Part shown: piece by piece, positions 12,724-26,000 of the stretch
Numbering within the stretch: position 1 is the first letter of the stretch
Layout: every line of letters starts with the position of its first letter
Source of the DNA: Pegea sp. RAD2-039
Taxonomy: Eukaryota > Chordata > Thaliacea > Salpida > Salpidae
Length of the DNA stretch: 64,000 bases
NCBI GenBank assembly: GCA_034620365.1
Contig: JAQGEQ010000061.1
Coordinates: 372,001-436,000, forward strand
Direction: 5' to 3'
Position numbers and translations under genes: made by a program
Notes under the pieces: generated by a model
Seen by the model: only the letters and a program-made list of their open reading frames with translations
What the model was told of the DNA's origin: nothing
The model's database searches: none

Positions 12724-15700
12724 ATAGAAATATTTTGGTTTAAAACTTTCGATGTTAATATATTTTCTTTATCAAAAATTAGAAGTTAATGACGCAAATT
12801 AATTTATTTTATAAAACTATAGACTTGTTATATAAACCTATCAAATAATATTCAATATATATGAAATAATCATTCAAAAATTATGATCACAAAACAAAAA
12901 TGTCTTAGTAGATTTATACAAGTTGATCTTCCTAATTTCAAAACCAAATGATTTTTAAAATCTGCTGATGACATCGTATCTTGATTTATGCAATAAAAAT
13001 AAGCTATTTTTATAATCTTTACATAATCCTTTTACTTTACTCAACAAAAGGAAGTATGTACAGACGACACACAAAGAAAGAGCGACAGAAGGAAGAATAC
13101 GGCGATGGAAATTAAGTAAAAGTGGAATTTATATTTATTTTATCTATATTTTTATTTAAAGATGAAATTGATTTTTGTCACTTAAGTGGACAGGCTCGTT
13201 AATAAATAACCTAATGAGCGAAAGACAAATCCGACCACATTTCTTTTACAAAGGTGTGATATAATCCTTTTGAAAAACAAAACAATTTTATTGTCATTTT
13301 TAATGACTGTTTTAACAAATACGAAAGTGTCTAATTGAAAACAGAAGCAAGAAAACTAGCTTTTCATCAGAAAATATTTTTAGCGCTTTTAGTGGATAAA
13401 GTAGACGAACGATTTCAAAATCATTGATAACTACAATTTTCAGGTTTGAAACTTTAGAAAGATCAATCAATGTCTAACATTTGATTAAACATTTAAACTT
13501 ATAACATATTTCATCATTTACTTCTAAAGATTACAATATTTCACAAAAATCGAGTTTTTATCTTTTTGATTTTACATTCAATCCATCATTATGATTTACA
13601 AATTTTAATAATGTCTGTACTAAAAACGAGGCTATACTTGAAGCTTTTCTATTTGATGATTACGACTCATATTCGAATTTAAAGCAGTTAAGAAACTCAA
13701 TAGAGTATTTATTATAAAGGATTTTGAATAAAAACTGAAGCTACCGGTTTAATAAAACTTCTATAATTTGATAACCAGTTTCAGGATCGAAAAACATAAG
13801 ATGATTTCACGGGTTATTCTATAAGATTGCTTAAGGGGAGCCTTGTTCTTAGTTGCTAGTTTTTACTTTTTTATTTTGAATCGCTTACAAATATCTAACC
13901 GATAAATTTCAAATTTTCTTTAATTTGTTGAGTTAGAATTTTTCTAGCACAAATAAGACATTGAGACGGTTGATCTTACTATCGATATACTTTCGATTTC
14001 ACTGATCATTAAAGAAGCTTTCTTTTGTCTAGATTCTAATGAAACTAAAAACAGTTTTTTATGAAATTATTTACGAAATTTCAAAATCGTATTCCTTACA
14101 GTTTATATAAATAATTCAAACTATTTTTAAGCAATTTAAACTCTACCTATTCAAGTATTTTTTACAATTTGTTGACTTTACATTCTTGTTGGGTTTCGGT
14201 GTTTTTAGGCTTAAAAAGACTTTTATTAACAAATACCAAAAAAATTTAATCCCAACTTGATCTTCTACTTGACAAAGCTTTTATTGAAAATTTAAAATAT
14301 AAGAATTACAAAAATCTTGATAATAACTGTAAGTGAATGTTAGTAAATAGACATCAGATATTTGTTGTCATCTATTGTAAGCAATATCAGAATTGTTTTT
14401 ACTAGTTAAATTAAATTTCAATCTGAATATTTCAGTGGATTATTCGTTTTATCAAAGTATTTACAACATAATGAAAGTTTTCAACAAATTTCAAACCTAG
14501 GATTTCGGTTTTGTGATTGTGATCATGCACAAAAATGATAAAAAGGAAGAACAGATTTTAGAGATTTATCAGTAAAAATTTTATCATCTTTTTCTGTGAA
14601 ACAAAATTTTTCTTTAGTAAGTTAACTAAATTTTGATCCTTGGTATAAAAGTTTTAAATAATTTAAATGAATATTCAAAAGATTAATTTTAAGAAGATTT
14701 ATCAATATTATCAAATAAATATTAAAAAGAAATTTGTACAAGCGCTTATTGTTATTTTATAAACATGTTGAAGTGAATTTTGTTGAACAACCTTCGTAGT
14801 TGATACATCAAAATATTTTGTAAATGAAATTTCATACACCTTACTTTCACAGCAATTTTATTTCTAATGTAGTATCAATACGCTGATATTTTAAAGTTTA
14901 AAGGTTCTAGTAGTCTATAAGAAACACTCTGAAATCAAAGGCTGCCTAAAATACCTTAAGTTGTACTTTGCAGCTTATCTAATAAAAATATTTCAAAATT
15001 CTCGGTTCATCAACTTTAGATTGCTTTTGGACTGATTCAAGTAACATTTGGTTGATAGACTTTGAAATTATTAACATTAATTTTTTTCATTTTTGTTACA
15101 AAGTAAATTTTCAATTTATTTAAATGAACAAAGAATATTTGTATTCATCACATTAACATTAACAACTAGTCGTACAACTATTTTAGTTTATTTTTTATTA
15201 AAACAAATATCTTATACTAACTTATGTTTTTTACCGACTGAGAGTAATTTAGATGGCTTAAAATTGTGGAAACCTAAACTATGAGCTTTAGATATTTTTG
15301 TAACTTAAAAGAAACAATTATAAAATGAAAAAAAAAAGTTTGGTTAAATATTTTTAGGACTTAAACATTACAACCCTGCAGCTTTACAGCTAATTTGATA
15401 TCTAATTTGTATAATAACTCACGGTTGGTCTAACGAGCACACTGTTTGACATTTAAAATAACTTACAAGCTAATATTTTTTAGATATTAATGCTAAATTG
15501 CTAGAAAAGAAATCAAGTACAGATAATTTAATAGGAAATAAATAAAAAAATGAGAGAAAGAGCAAGATATCTGTGAAAACACAGTAAAAATAAGTGTAAT
15601 TAAAGTTTAACTAAGTTTTTGCTCAAAAAGATTTGATAAAATAAAAATAGATAGACGACTAATGCATTCAAATTTTTTCTTTGACTAATTTTCATACAAA

Positions 15701-17289
15701 AATATTACTGAATGTCGTCAGTTAACTTAGAATAAATGGTTTTGACATTGTGGCCAAATAACGTCATTAACTTCAAAAGTAAGCGATAATCAAATTGTCA
15801 GTTAGTGTACCTTGTGTTTATTTAATCTTTTCATCAGAAGGTTTTGTTAAATTTAAAAGATTCTTTTAAAAATAGATCTAAAAATCTTAAAATTAGAATG
15901 AAAAATCAGACGATATTAACAAATAAAAAAGAAATATAATATTACAAAGAGAGTATTGATAATTCAGCTGTTTGTTTTTATTTAACATTGTTGTTTGTTG
16001 ATATGTTTATTTAAGAGTATGGTTACAGTAAGCAGCTTTATTATCAGGACATCAGCGAAAAAGATAGTGTAAAAAAAGAAAAAAAAACTTTATAAACTTT
16101 TGCTTTTAGATATTTAGCTTCATAAATTTAAATTTTCTTCGTTTACAAAACTGCAGAAACTGATTTGAAACGTTTTAGAAACTAAATACTGCTACTGGTG
16201 GTGGGTATGATAGTAAAATATTCAGTTCACTGAAAGTTTTTTTATTCTTTTATTCATTGTGGTTTTAATATTCAGGTTAGCAACAAATAGTTTCTAAAAG
16301 GCTACAAACATTTATCGGTTTTGTTAATTAGTTTATTTGTTTCAATATTTTTAAAATTAAAAATTGTAACTTTTTTGCAATTAACTTTTATTTGTATCAA
16401 GTTCAAATAAAATTGATTTAAGTTCGTAGCTTAAATTTACATTAAAATATTTTAATCAATTCTAATATGGATTTTTTACCGAAATTAGTAAGTTTACAAT
16501 CATAAACAGAATTGTTCAACTTTAATAATTAATTAATTTATTTTTATTACTAACAAAAATCTCAGCAATTATTGATATTTGGTATTAAATAATATCTTTG
16601 CTAGTTTTTTTTTTGCATGAGTTTTTGGTCATTACAAAAGTGTAGATGAAAGATGTGAAAAAATAAACAAAACGTTCAGAATATCGCCGGAAGCAATTTT
16701 GTTGTCTAATACGTGGGGTTGTATCAGAGGTTTTGTGGTTCTTTAAAATCTGTTCGCTTAACAGCTCAACTTATGACAAATTTCTCCAAATAATCTTTCA
16801 GAGCATTTGATTAGCTTCATTAGTTCAGTTTGATTTATTTTATGACTGAAGATAAAAAAGTAAAATTGGCATCGATGAAAATCGAATAATTTTGTAGCAT
16901 TTTTTAAAGCAAGAACATGACGACTGAAGTAAAATTGATATCGAAACTATTTCTAACTATTGATAAACTTGTTAGTAATAGCTTAATGCTCCAAGGTGAT
17001 CAATTTAAATTGTTTATATTTTCTTATTTGTTTTTCGAAGAATTGAACAAACTTAAATGGAATGTAGAAATATGAAATTGAAAAATAGCAAAGTCTGCAG
17101 TTTTTAGAGCAACAAAAAACTTTGCGGTAAAATTGAAACTAAACTAGATATTTCGTTTCCAGCTCAGAAATCAACCATTCTCAACATTTTATTTTTACAG
17201 GTGATGCAATTGACAATATCATGTAATAATCATTCAGTGCTCTACTATTAATATAAAGTAAATAATTACTATTACATAATTGAGATGAA

Positions 17290-20200
17290 ATGCGCGTTGT
17301 CCAGAACATTTTTGGAGTAATTGCACTAATAGTTTTAAGCAACTTGACAGTGACTCGTAGCAAGTTATTTTGTCAGCAACATGCGAAGCAAGATTCACTC
17401 ACATCTCGTGTTGGTGAGTCGTTAACTTAATTTTCGTCAATTTTTGATGATCTATTATTAATAATGTTAAAGCTTTTTTAAATCTTCATATCGCTTAGAG
17501 GCTTTGTATATACTATTTCACTTAAAGTAATATTTTTGGGGTTTTTGTGGTAATGTAACTTACGGTTTAAACGTTTAAGTTGAATTACGTTTGCTAGAAA
17601 CTCATGAAATGTAAGTCGAAAGTTATATAAATAAATATATTTTTTTAGGATTTTGACATTTATTTAATCTTAACTTTAGTTATAAAGCTCGATATTAACT
17701 TTAACATTATTTACAATTTTATTTACATTTGATATAAAAGTTAAAATTAAATTTTAAATTTAATTAAATCAAAGTGTTTTGAACAATTTTCTTGGGCGAC
17801 TTTCAAAACTCTTTTTTCAATCTTAAAGTTATTTTGTTGATCATTTTCATGTCTTTCTGAAAGCTCTTTTATAAAATAGTAAACAAAATGAAAATGATTT
17901 ATAATTCAAATTACTGATTGCTCGAATAGAACAACAAAGCTTCATAAAAAACCTTTAAAAAACAGTTTGAAGAAATAAATGTAATATATCAGTAATAATA
18001 CTTTAATAGTTTGTCATTCCAAAAAATATAACTAAAAATAAAAGCAACTAAACAAGAAGTTTCGTAATAAATTATATATAGTTTTTTTTTGAACATTTGA
18101 CTAACTATTATTTTCAAATTTGCGGTAAGCTATTAGAAATATTTAGAAAATAGACTTTTGCAGCTATCTTATATACAGTTGAATGAAATAAACTGGTTTT
18201 AAATACACATGAGAAATCCTCTATCATAAAAACTTGATAAAATCATATTTTATTCAGATTAAGAAATATTTATTAGTGTCTCATGACCAGTCTTATTAAA
18301 TTTAATCTTAATAATTTCTCTACTTAAATAAATTTGTTTCAAGCCGTTAAATGCCGGTAAAAAAACTAAAACTTATCTGTATATAAATAAAATAGAAAAA
18401 TAGATTGCAATATTTTTGTTAGCTTGCAGACTTAGAGCTTATATCTCTACATGCAATATAACATATTTATCTAAAAGTTTAACTTTAGTATTAACGTTAA
18501 CACAAGAAGTTATAAAAATATTATTTCACTTCTAAAACAGTGAAATCTGTTGTCAATCATACAAGTAAAGTCTGTAACAAGGTAAATACGTTGATTAAAT
18601 AATTTGATTTGTAAATATTTGAAATTAATTTTTGGGATTTTTAATTTAACTATTAAGACATTAAATTTCCTTTAGGATTGTTTCTTTCATCAAATCTGAG
18701 CCTTTCAAAGATAAATAAATTTCGTTCCGATCTGTGTTGCGGCAGAAGACCTTTTAGCTCATCTAATAAAATTTGTTGCTTTGGAAAAATTATATCAAAA
18801 ATAACAATGAGATGCTGTCCAGATGGTTCTTTTTTGCCTAAGGATAGCGTATGGTTAGTTTTTGATTTAAAACAGCTTTTAATGATTTAGATTGAAAAAA
18901 CGGTTTCGTATTTTAAGTATTTTAATGACTGACTTAATGACGATTTGGGCTCAATATTGAGCGCTTAAAAATTCTTCATTTTCACGAGAGTTTAAAGCTT
19001 CCTATTTTGAAAGTAAAGTAGGGTAAGCTGACATGTACAAACCATTATAAGACCCCTGGAAAATTTTCTAATACATCAAGTTTTAAAAACTTTTCATTAT
19101 TTGAATAATTTTTTTCAAGAAGCTATATTCTGCTCTTCGTATGAGTAAGACAAGATTTGTCTAAAAATGGTTTGTTTGTTGTCAAACATTGGTTCATTAA
19201 AACGTTTTTATTGTTTAAAAAAAATGTAGCGCGCTTTAAAAACTATTTTTAAAGAAATGATTAGAATTCAAGCGTTCAAGCGATCAATAAGATGAAGAAG
19301 AAACTAGTTGGAAAAGTAATGATAAGATTCTTTATCTTTGTAGTAGATGTCATCCTTCGTCTAAATGGGTTGTTAATCAAATCACAAAAATGGATTTTCT
19401 TGAACGCAAACACTTCCATTTGATAGAAGAATTGACTCTCTTACTCAAAGACACAAAAATGTAAGATTTGATTGTAGATAGGATGATATAAGAGCTGTTT
19501 ATCATGAATTTTAGAAGTTTTAAACCGATTTGTTTCTCGATAATGGTTTAACTGTTTCACTTTCAAGTTCGCTGTTTTTTTGTGATTAATTAAACTAATT
19601 TTTATTGTAACTTTTTATCGGCTTCAATTTATTATTAAATATGTTTAAAAAGTATTTTTCTCAATTATTTTGCTGTCAAGAAGGTTTAAGAACTTAAAAT
19701 ACTTGAAATCAAATTAAATTGAAAAGTTCAAATAATTAAGTTACTTCATCAGTAAATTGATAAGGAATGGAAAAAATATTATTCAAATAGATCCAAGGTG
19801 CCATAATAATTGTTTTAATAATTTAAATATATTCAAAACAACTCTCTAAAAGTGAATACTCAAAAAGAGTTTAAGATATGAATTAAAAAATAAAAGTTAA
19901 AATATTTCAATAAATTATAAATCGATAATTTTTAAGGAGACTTGATGATCTTCAAAACGAAATTATTAGGATGGATGCAAAAGCTCAACATTTTTATGAT
20001 CTATTCTTTCAAATGACAGGAATTGAAAGAACAGACTCTGAAGAAGCCGAACAAATAATTGATCTGGTAAAAATGCTTATATTTAATTTAAAAAAATTTA
20101 AAACATATCAAGCAAACATTATCACAAAAATATCGAATAATTATTAATTATAATATAATTAACTTGAATATAATGCTATTAAAATTAATACTATTAAAGC

Positions 20201-23014
20201 TATTACCAGTGATTGGCTAATTATAGGGTAACTTATTAATTACAATTTAATAATAATTAGTATAACTTTGGGTCATAAACGACATTTTTTGAAAGAGAAA
20301 TTAACAAATATAAACTCCTAATTTATCTTAAATATTTACAACTTTGAGAATTTTCAATTTTTATCTTAAAAGATCAACGCCTTGTCTAAAGTGGCTTTAA
20401 TTCAGATTATTAGAATTTCTCATGTAATGCTAACTACTTGAATAATTCCCAAAAGTTGTAGAGATTACGATCTTGGCAAAAAGTGTAGCTTGGTAGAAAT
20501 AGAAAATGTCAACTTCAAACTATTACATATTGTTGAAGATATCTATATTCTATTTCTGCATTTGTTTAGATAAAGTTTCAAAACTCGTTTGAAAAGGAAG
20601 ATGAATTAACTACAGAAAAATATGTTTCTGATGTCAACTACAACCCTAGAGTCAGTCTATCTGGTAATAAGGTAAGATCAATGTGATAAGCGCAATATAA
20701 ACAATTTCTTTACACCTGAATGAGATAACAAGAATAAAAAATGTTTTGTTTTTCACAAAAATATTTGATAAATTTTACAAATAACCGATTTATGGTTAGT
20801 AAATATCTAAACTGATTATAAAAATTTGATCTTACAAACACCAATAAAAAGCTGTGATTATTGATATTTAAATATGAACTAAACTAAATCAAATTTGATG
20901 TTCGTTTATTTTTTCTTCATCATAAGATCTATATATAGAATACTTAGAATAACAGAATTGTTTCAAATTCAAATATTTATTAAAACACTTAATGTTCTTT
21001 ATAGCTCATAAGCTTCATTTTATTGCAAAAATATCTATAAAAAAAGTAAATTTGTTATTAAGAAAGTATTTCATTTCTTTATAAAAACACTTTTTCGGTT
21101 TTTGCGTTTTAAATTTAAAGTTTGAAATTAAATACCATCATTCGAACAACTATATTTGATTTACCAGAAGTAAAAAGTAACATAACTTCATTCTTGAACA
21201 AGCCAAATAGTTTAAATAGCTCTTAAAAGAAAACGAACAACATTTTGTAAAAGTTGAACATTTAGTTTTTCTTTTTATTTTCTGCCCAAATTATACCAAT
21301 AAACCCACAATTTTAGATAAGAAATAACTTGTTCTTTTTTTAAAATAAATTGATTTTACAACCCAGAATTTTGTTAGATTGTAAGTTTTAAAAATTGGCA
21401 GATAAAAAAATTTTTAAGTAAAATTGTAAACTACAAATTAGAAATTATATTTTAAATAAAAATTATATAAAAATTACTTTATAATCTTTATTAAATAATA
21501 ATTGCTTAGCAATCTCATCTACATAGTTTTTAATTTTAAACCAATTAAAAAATAAATTGGAATATACTAAACAAAATCAAATTTATTAAATTTGAAAAAC
21601 TATTAGTTAGCAAATCTAAAAAATTTTTAAATAAATATGGACAAAATATTTATTTTTCTGAACAAAACTGTATTTTTATTCAATATGTTGGTTTAATATT
21701 TATATACTTTCAGAGTTACAAATCTTTAAACTGAAAAAAAGTTTGCGAATCATTATCACGAGTTGAAAAATTGTTCAATTGAATTGTACCAATCCTGACC
21801 AGTATTGTAATTTCAAAATAATATTTCTGTAACCTTTTGACTTCAGTACAACTTGTTAATAAGTTTATAAAATCTTGTAATTTATTTGTTATTTAAAGAT
21901 AAGAAGTAATTCTAAAAATATTTTCATTATATTTTCATAGTAAATAAAATTAATAGCTTTACAAGAAGAGCCTATCGCTTATCATTTAAGATTATCTTAG
22001 ATTTCAAACCAATTAAATATCAATCTCTTTTAAGTTTAAATTAGGATTTAACTCTGAATTTATTAACAATTTCTTTATTTGTTTTATTGGTAAGTTGTTT
22101 TAACACTGCAACGATTTCATCATAAAAGATTAGAAAAGATAAAAGACTGATATGTCTTCAAAGTTAAAATAGATAGTAATTAATTTCTAGTTTGATTTCT
22201 ATATACGTTGAATGGAAATATTTAACTTAACTGCAAACATAGGAGAAAATGAAAGTAGCAAAACCAGATAATCAAGATTAAGATCAAGTATTTAGACAAT
22301 AACGTGAAGATGAACTTAAATGAGGTAAAATATCTTCAAAATTTACTTTTTCAGATACAACAGGATCGAAAATTTGTTAATATGGATAATTCGAATGAAA
22401 AAAGTATTGAAATGTTGGTTTTAGAGCGTGAAGTTATATTGAGTGAGCTGAAAACTAAGCATTGGGAATTGAACGCGATTCATAAGGTGTTGATAAATGA
22501 AAAAGAGATTTATGATATAGCTGCAAACGATCGTCTTCTGCTGGCTAACTTTCGAGGAATCTTTGACGAGTTAATGACTTTAGTGATTGAAATGGAAACT
22601 GCTCTTCGTCAAGAATACCCTGAGTATACACGAATTGTTCGAGGTAGAAATGAAACGCAATCCGACGATGAAAAATATGCAGAAAGTCTCGAAGATTTAA
22701 GGATGCAGTTAAGACAGCGGTTAGCGGAAGACCCGATGGGTTTATCAGTAAACTCATCTGTTGATGATCCAAAGTATGATAGTCATCAAAAGAAGAATGA
22801 GTCACATACGAGACTCTGTGATTTTTCAGCATGGATTAAATATCTTGCTAGCTATGAGAGTCGTATATCAGCTATTGGACAAGATATAAGACACTTTCAA
22901 CAAGCTTTCTCGGATCGCAAAAGTGTTGAAAAAGGTGAAATCAAAACAATAGATCAGTTACAACGTTCAATTAAGCAAAACTTTTTAGTCGAACGATATC
23001 ATCGTCGGTTTTGA
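17290..23014 (+). CDS. secreted galaxin-like di-cysteine / coiled-coil protein, copy A (6 exons)
   Basis: Exons 17290-17413, 18676-18853, 19344-19460, 19937-20066, 20570-20671 and 22355-23014 join in phases 1, 2, 2, 0, 0 to give 436 aa. Residues 1-24 form a signal peptide (core FGVIALIVLSN), so the product is probably secreted. Residues 62-103 hold the cysteine block: CCGRRPF (62), ICCFGK (75), RCCPDG (88), then CRC at 101-103 split by an intron. The CC pairs recur every 13 residues. CCG-x-PF plus evenly spaced CC pairs resembles the di-cysteine repeats of galaxins (secreted matrix proteins known from coral skeleton); that similarity is by motif only. From about 115 to the end the protein is heptad-rich and charged, predicted coiled coil, with an acidic C-terminal half. 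A related gene (35084-29881) faces it. Function unknown; extracellular structural or adhesive roles are inference. Confidence 0.75.
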
Positions 23015-23060
23015 CATGTCATTGATCATGTTAGTCTTATTTCATCATTTCCTATGACTC

Positions 23061-23066
23061 ATTAAA
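23061..23066 (+). terminator. candidate polyadenylation signal (ATTAAA) of copy A
   Basis: ATTAAA lies 47 bases after the stop codon of the gene ending at 23014. It is the commonest variant signal and well placed, but such hexamers are frequent here. Confidence 0.3.
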
Positions 23067-26000
23067 CCTAAAATTACTTTCACTGGTGGCCACCAGGCTT
23101 CAGGCGTTAATTACGTAAATTAATCTCATAAAAGAGCTAACTTGGTAAAAAAAGATTATGACTCAGCATCTTTACTTATAAGAATCAACTAAGATGGCGT
23201 TTCTGCGATTAAGGTACTTACTACTTTCATTAACATTGCAAAGATAAAATATTTTTTTGAATTTTTTCTAAAAATTCTTATTTGTAATATTATGTCTTTT
23301 GGGTAATAACTTTTATCGCCAATTTTTCATCTAAGGTTTATCAAAATAAACAATAGACTCAGTAATTTGAAAAAAAGAGCTTTAGGCAAAGCATTTAACT
23401 AAACCTCGAATATAAAGTTCATTTCTTTTGTATTGATAAAAACTTTATCATATTTCTTATTCAACTGCTTTACATCATTTTCAAACCTTTCTATTGTCTG
23501 TTTCCCATTTCCAGCCTTTATTCAGATTATTCTGCTTTATTATCTTATATCGTCATTTAATCACGCAAACGCAATGTTTTGATGCTTTGTTTGTTTGTTT
23601 CATTTTATATATTTATTAATATCTAACTATTAAACTATTTGACAAATTATTCTGGGATATCGTAAAATCGTTCTAACATACTAACCGAATTTATTGAGTG
23701 AGTCAAAAGAGTTTGAAAAACTTTAGAAGTTTCCAATACTTTTCTTCAATGTTTAATTACATCATTAAAAAGGACTTTCAAATACAATATACTTGATAGA
23801 CTTTTCTTAACTTTCTAAAATAGGTTTCTAGTAATGACTTGTTGCAGATTTTAAGATCGCTATCAATAAACTTTCTTGTACATAAATTTTTTTATGGTCT
23901 GATAGCTTAGTAACTTGAACACTTAGAAAACTAGCAGAAAGCTTGTATAAGTATCAAAACTATTTTAGTATTAAAAATAGAATCCTGAAAACTTGATGTC
24001 ATTTGAAACATGAAATTCCACAACGAGTACTAAACGAAAATATTGTTTTATTTTACTTCTGATCTTTAAGTTTAAGAGTAGATGAACTGGATTTAATGAG
24101 CAAGCGATCTACAATTATTATTCTAAAAACCATTATTCTTATTTCAGACTAATCATGTAAGCTTTGGATTTAATTCTACAACTTTAAATATTAAACGTTT
24201 ATCTAATTTTTACTATGAAATGAACAAAGTATGTTTTGTAAATTGCTCATTTAATTGTTACTGATTGTATGCAAAATTATAAACAGCATCTAATGACCTA
24301 AACTGTAAGACAATATCTATTCTTTCAAATATGTAAACTTTTCTAACATCATCTGTATGATCGAGAAACAATAAAAATGTGTGCTTAGTAAGGTTCAAAA
24401 ATATTTCTGACTCTTGATAATTACAGAATTATTCTGAATATTAGTTGAAAATATACAAAATTTAACATATCATAAAAATATTTTGAAATCGACAAAATCT
24501 TGGTAAATTACATTAAAAGTAGAAACACAAGATGAAATTTTCATATAATCTTTTTACATATATTAAAGTAAAATTTCAGTGCGATAAAACCAATATTTTA
24601 GCAATAGTAGTTTTTTCAAACAACGGTTGCTTTGAAATTTGAACTAAATTGATGAAAAACATTTCTTATCTTTTTTGTTTCTTAGTTTCTAATCAATTGT
24701 CATTCATTGAAAGTTCTTTGACAAATGTAAACTAGATTTTCTTAGTGATAAATCATGCATTTAACTTCGAACAAAATTTACTTTTATTGAGACTTAAACA
24801 ACTCTTGAAAAGCAAAATTTGAAGTTCTTTGAAGATATCAGAATGCGATCATACTACAACTTCGTAGCCACAGTTCTATAAAGTCCGATTAATCACTTTT
24901 TAAAACAAAAGATTTCTTTTTATGTTCAATTTTTGTTTTAAATAAAGGTTTCAGAATTTTCAAATTATCAAAATTATCAGATTTTAACTTTTTATTTAAA
25001 CGATAACTTCTAACTACTTTTGATTTTCTAGAAATATTTTAGGCTTGTTTAGAAGTAGCCACAAATATATTAGTTTAGATACAAAATAGCAACCCTGGTC
25101 AATATCAACTTACTTATCAATTAATTTTTTCTTAAAAAATATTTTTGTGGCTTCAACGTTTTTCAAACCTCAAATTTCTTTATAATTTAATTTAAAAAGA
25201 AAATATCGAAACACTAGTTCTCAAGTGAACTGAAACCTTTTGTGTAAGTCATAAGTTGCTTAATTTTCTCATAAGTCACATATAAACTTAATTCAGCATT
25301 TTTGAGAATTAATTTTAGAAATGATTATTGAACAAAAAAGACGCGAAATAAAAACCACTATGAACACGGTTCAGAAACCTAAACAAAGCTTTTCCAAATA
25401 CTCCTTATAACTATAAATAATCAAATGGTTTTATAAAGCAGCTTAGATACATCTATTTTTCATGAAAGCTGAACTTTATAATTTTGTTGAGTTTACAGTA
25501 AAAAGTAAACTAAGAAAAGCTTGATGTCTTTTTGACCTAAAACCAATCCAGTATAGTTAACAGTACTATTAAATTCAAATTTAAAATACAAGTACACCAA
25601 ACAAATTTATAAGTAGATAACAGTATGCATGGATACTTGTTGATAAATTGTAAAAAAATATAACAAAAAATACTCAGTTTTATTATTAGAAACCTCAGCA
25701 CAAGTAGCTAAAACTGATTAAAGTGAACTTAAGTTTGGATCTTCAATCAAAAGCGTTTAAAAATCATAAAAAAATCTCGTACAGTTGGCTTTGACGGTGA
25801 ATGGCGATAAAAAACATTGGAATACAAACAGTTGATACGAGATTTGTTTAAAAGGTTTGAATTTACTATACCATCTTAAAAACCCATTTTGGCTTAAATG
25901 TGCTGAAATGGAGCTTTTGTAAACTGGAGTTTTTAAATGATAAATTCGTTCTAACGGTTATCGCTTTAAATAAAATTCATTTATTTGTTTAAAAGTTAAA

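Larger units (their letters stand above)
8755..17289. other. long AT-rich spacer with weak coding islands
   Basis: No recognisable gene in 8.5 kb. Three patches stand out and are listed separately: a candidate internal exon at 10577-10670, a lysine-rich ORF at 12565-12723 and a purine-rich island near 13049-13113. The rest is homopolymer-rich. It could include introns of a gene beginning at 8661. Confidence 0.4.

Noticed and set aside
15093-15284. 63-codon plus-strand ORF
   Set aside because: No ATG start, hydrophobic low-complexity composition typical of AT-rich noise, no splice context.
22545-22832. 95-codon minus-strand ORF
   Set aside because: Antisense shadow of the last exon of the plus-strand galaxin-like gene, which has phase-matched upstream exons.
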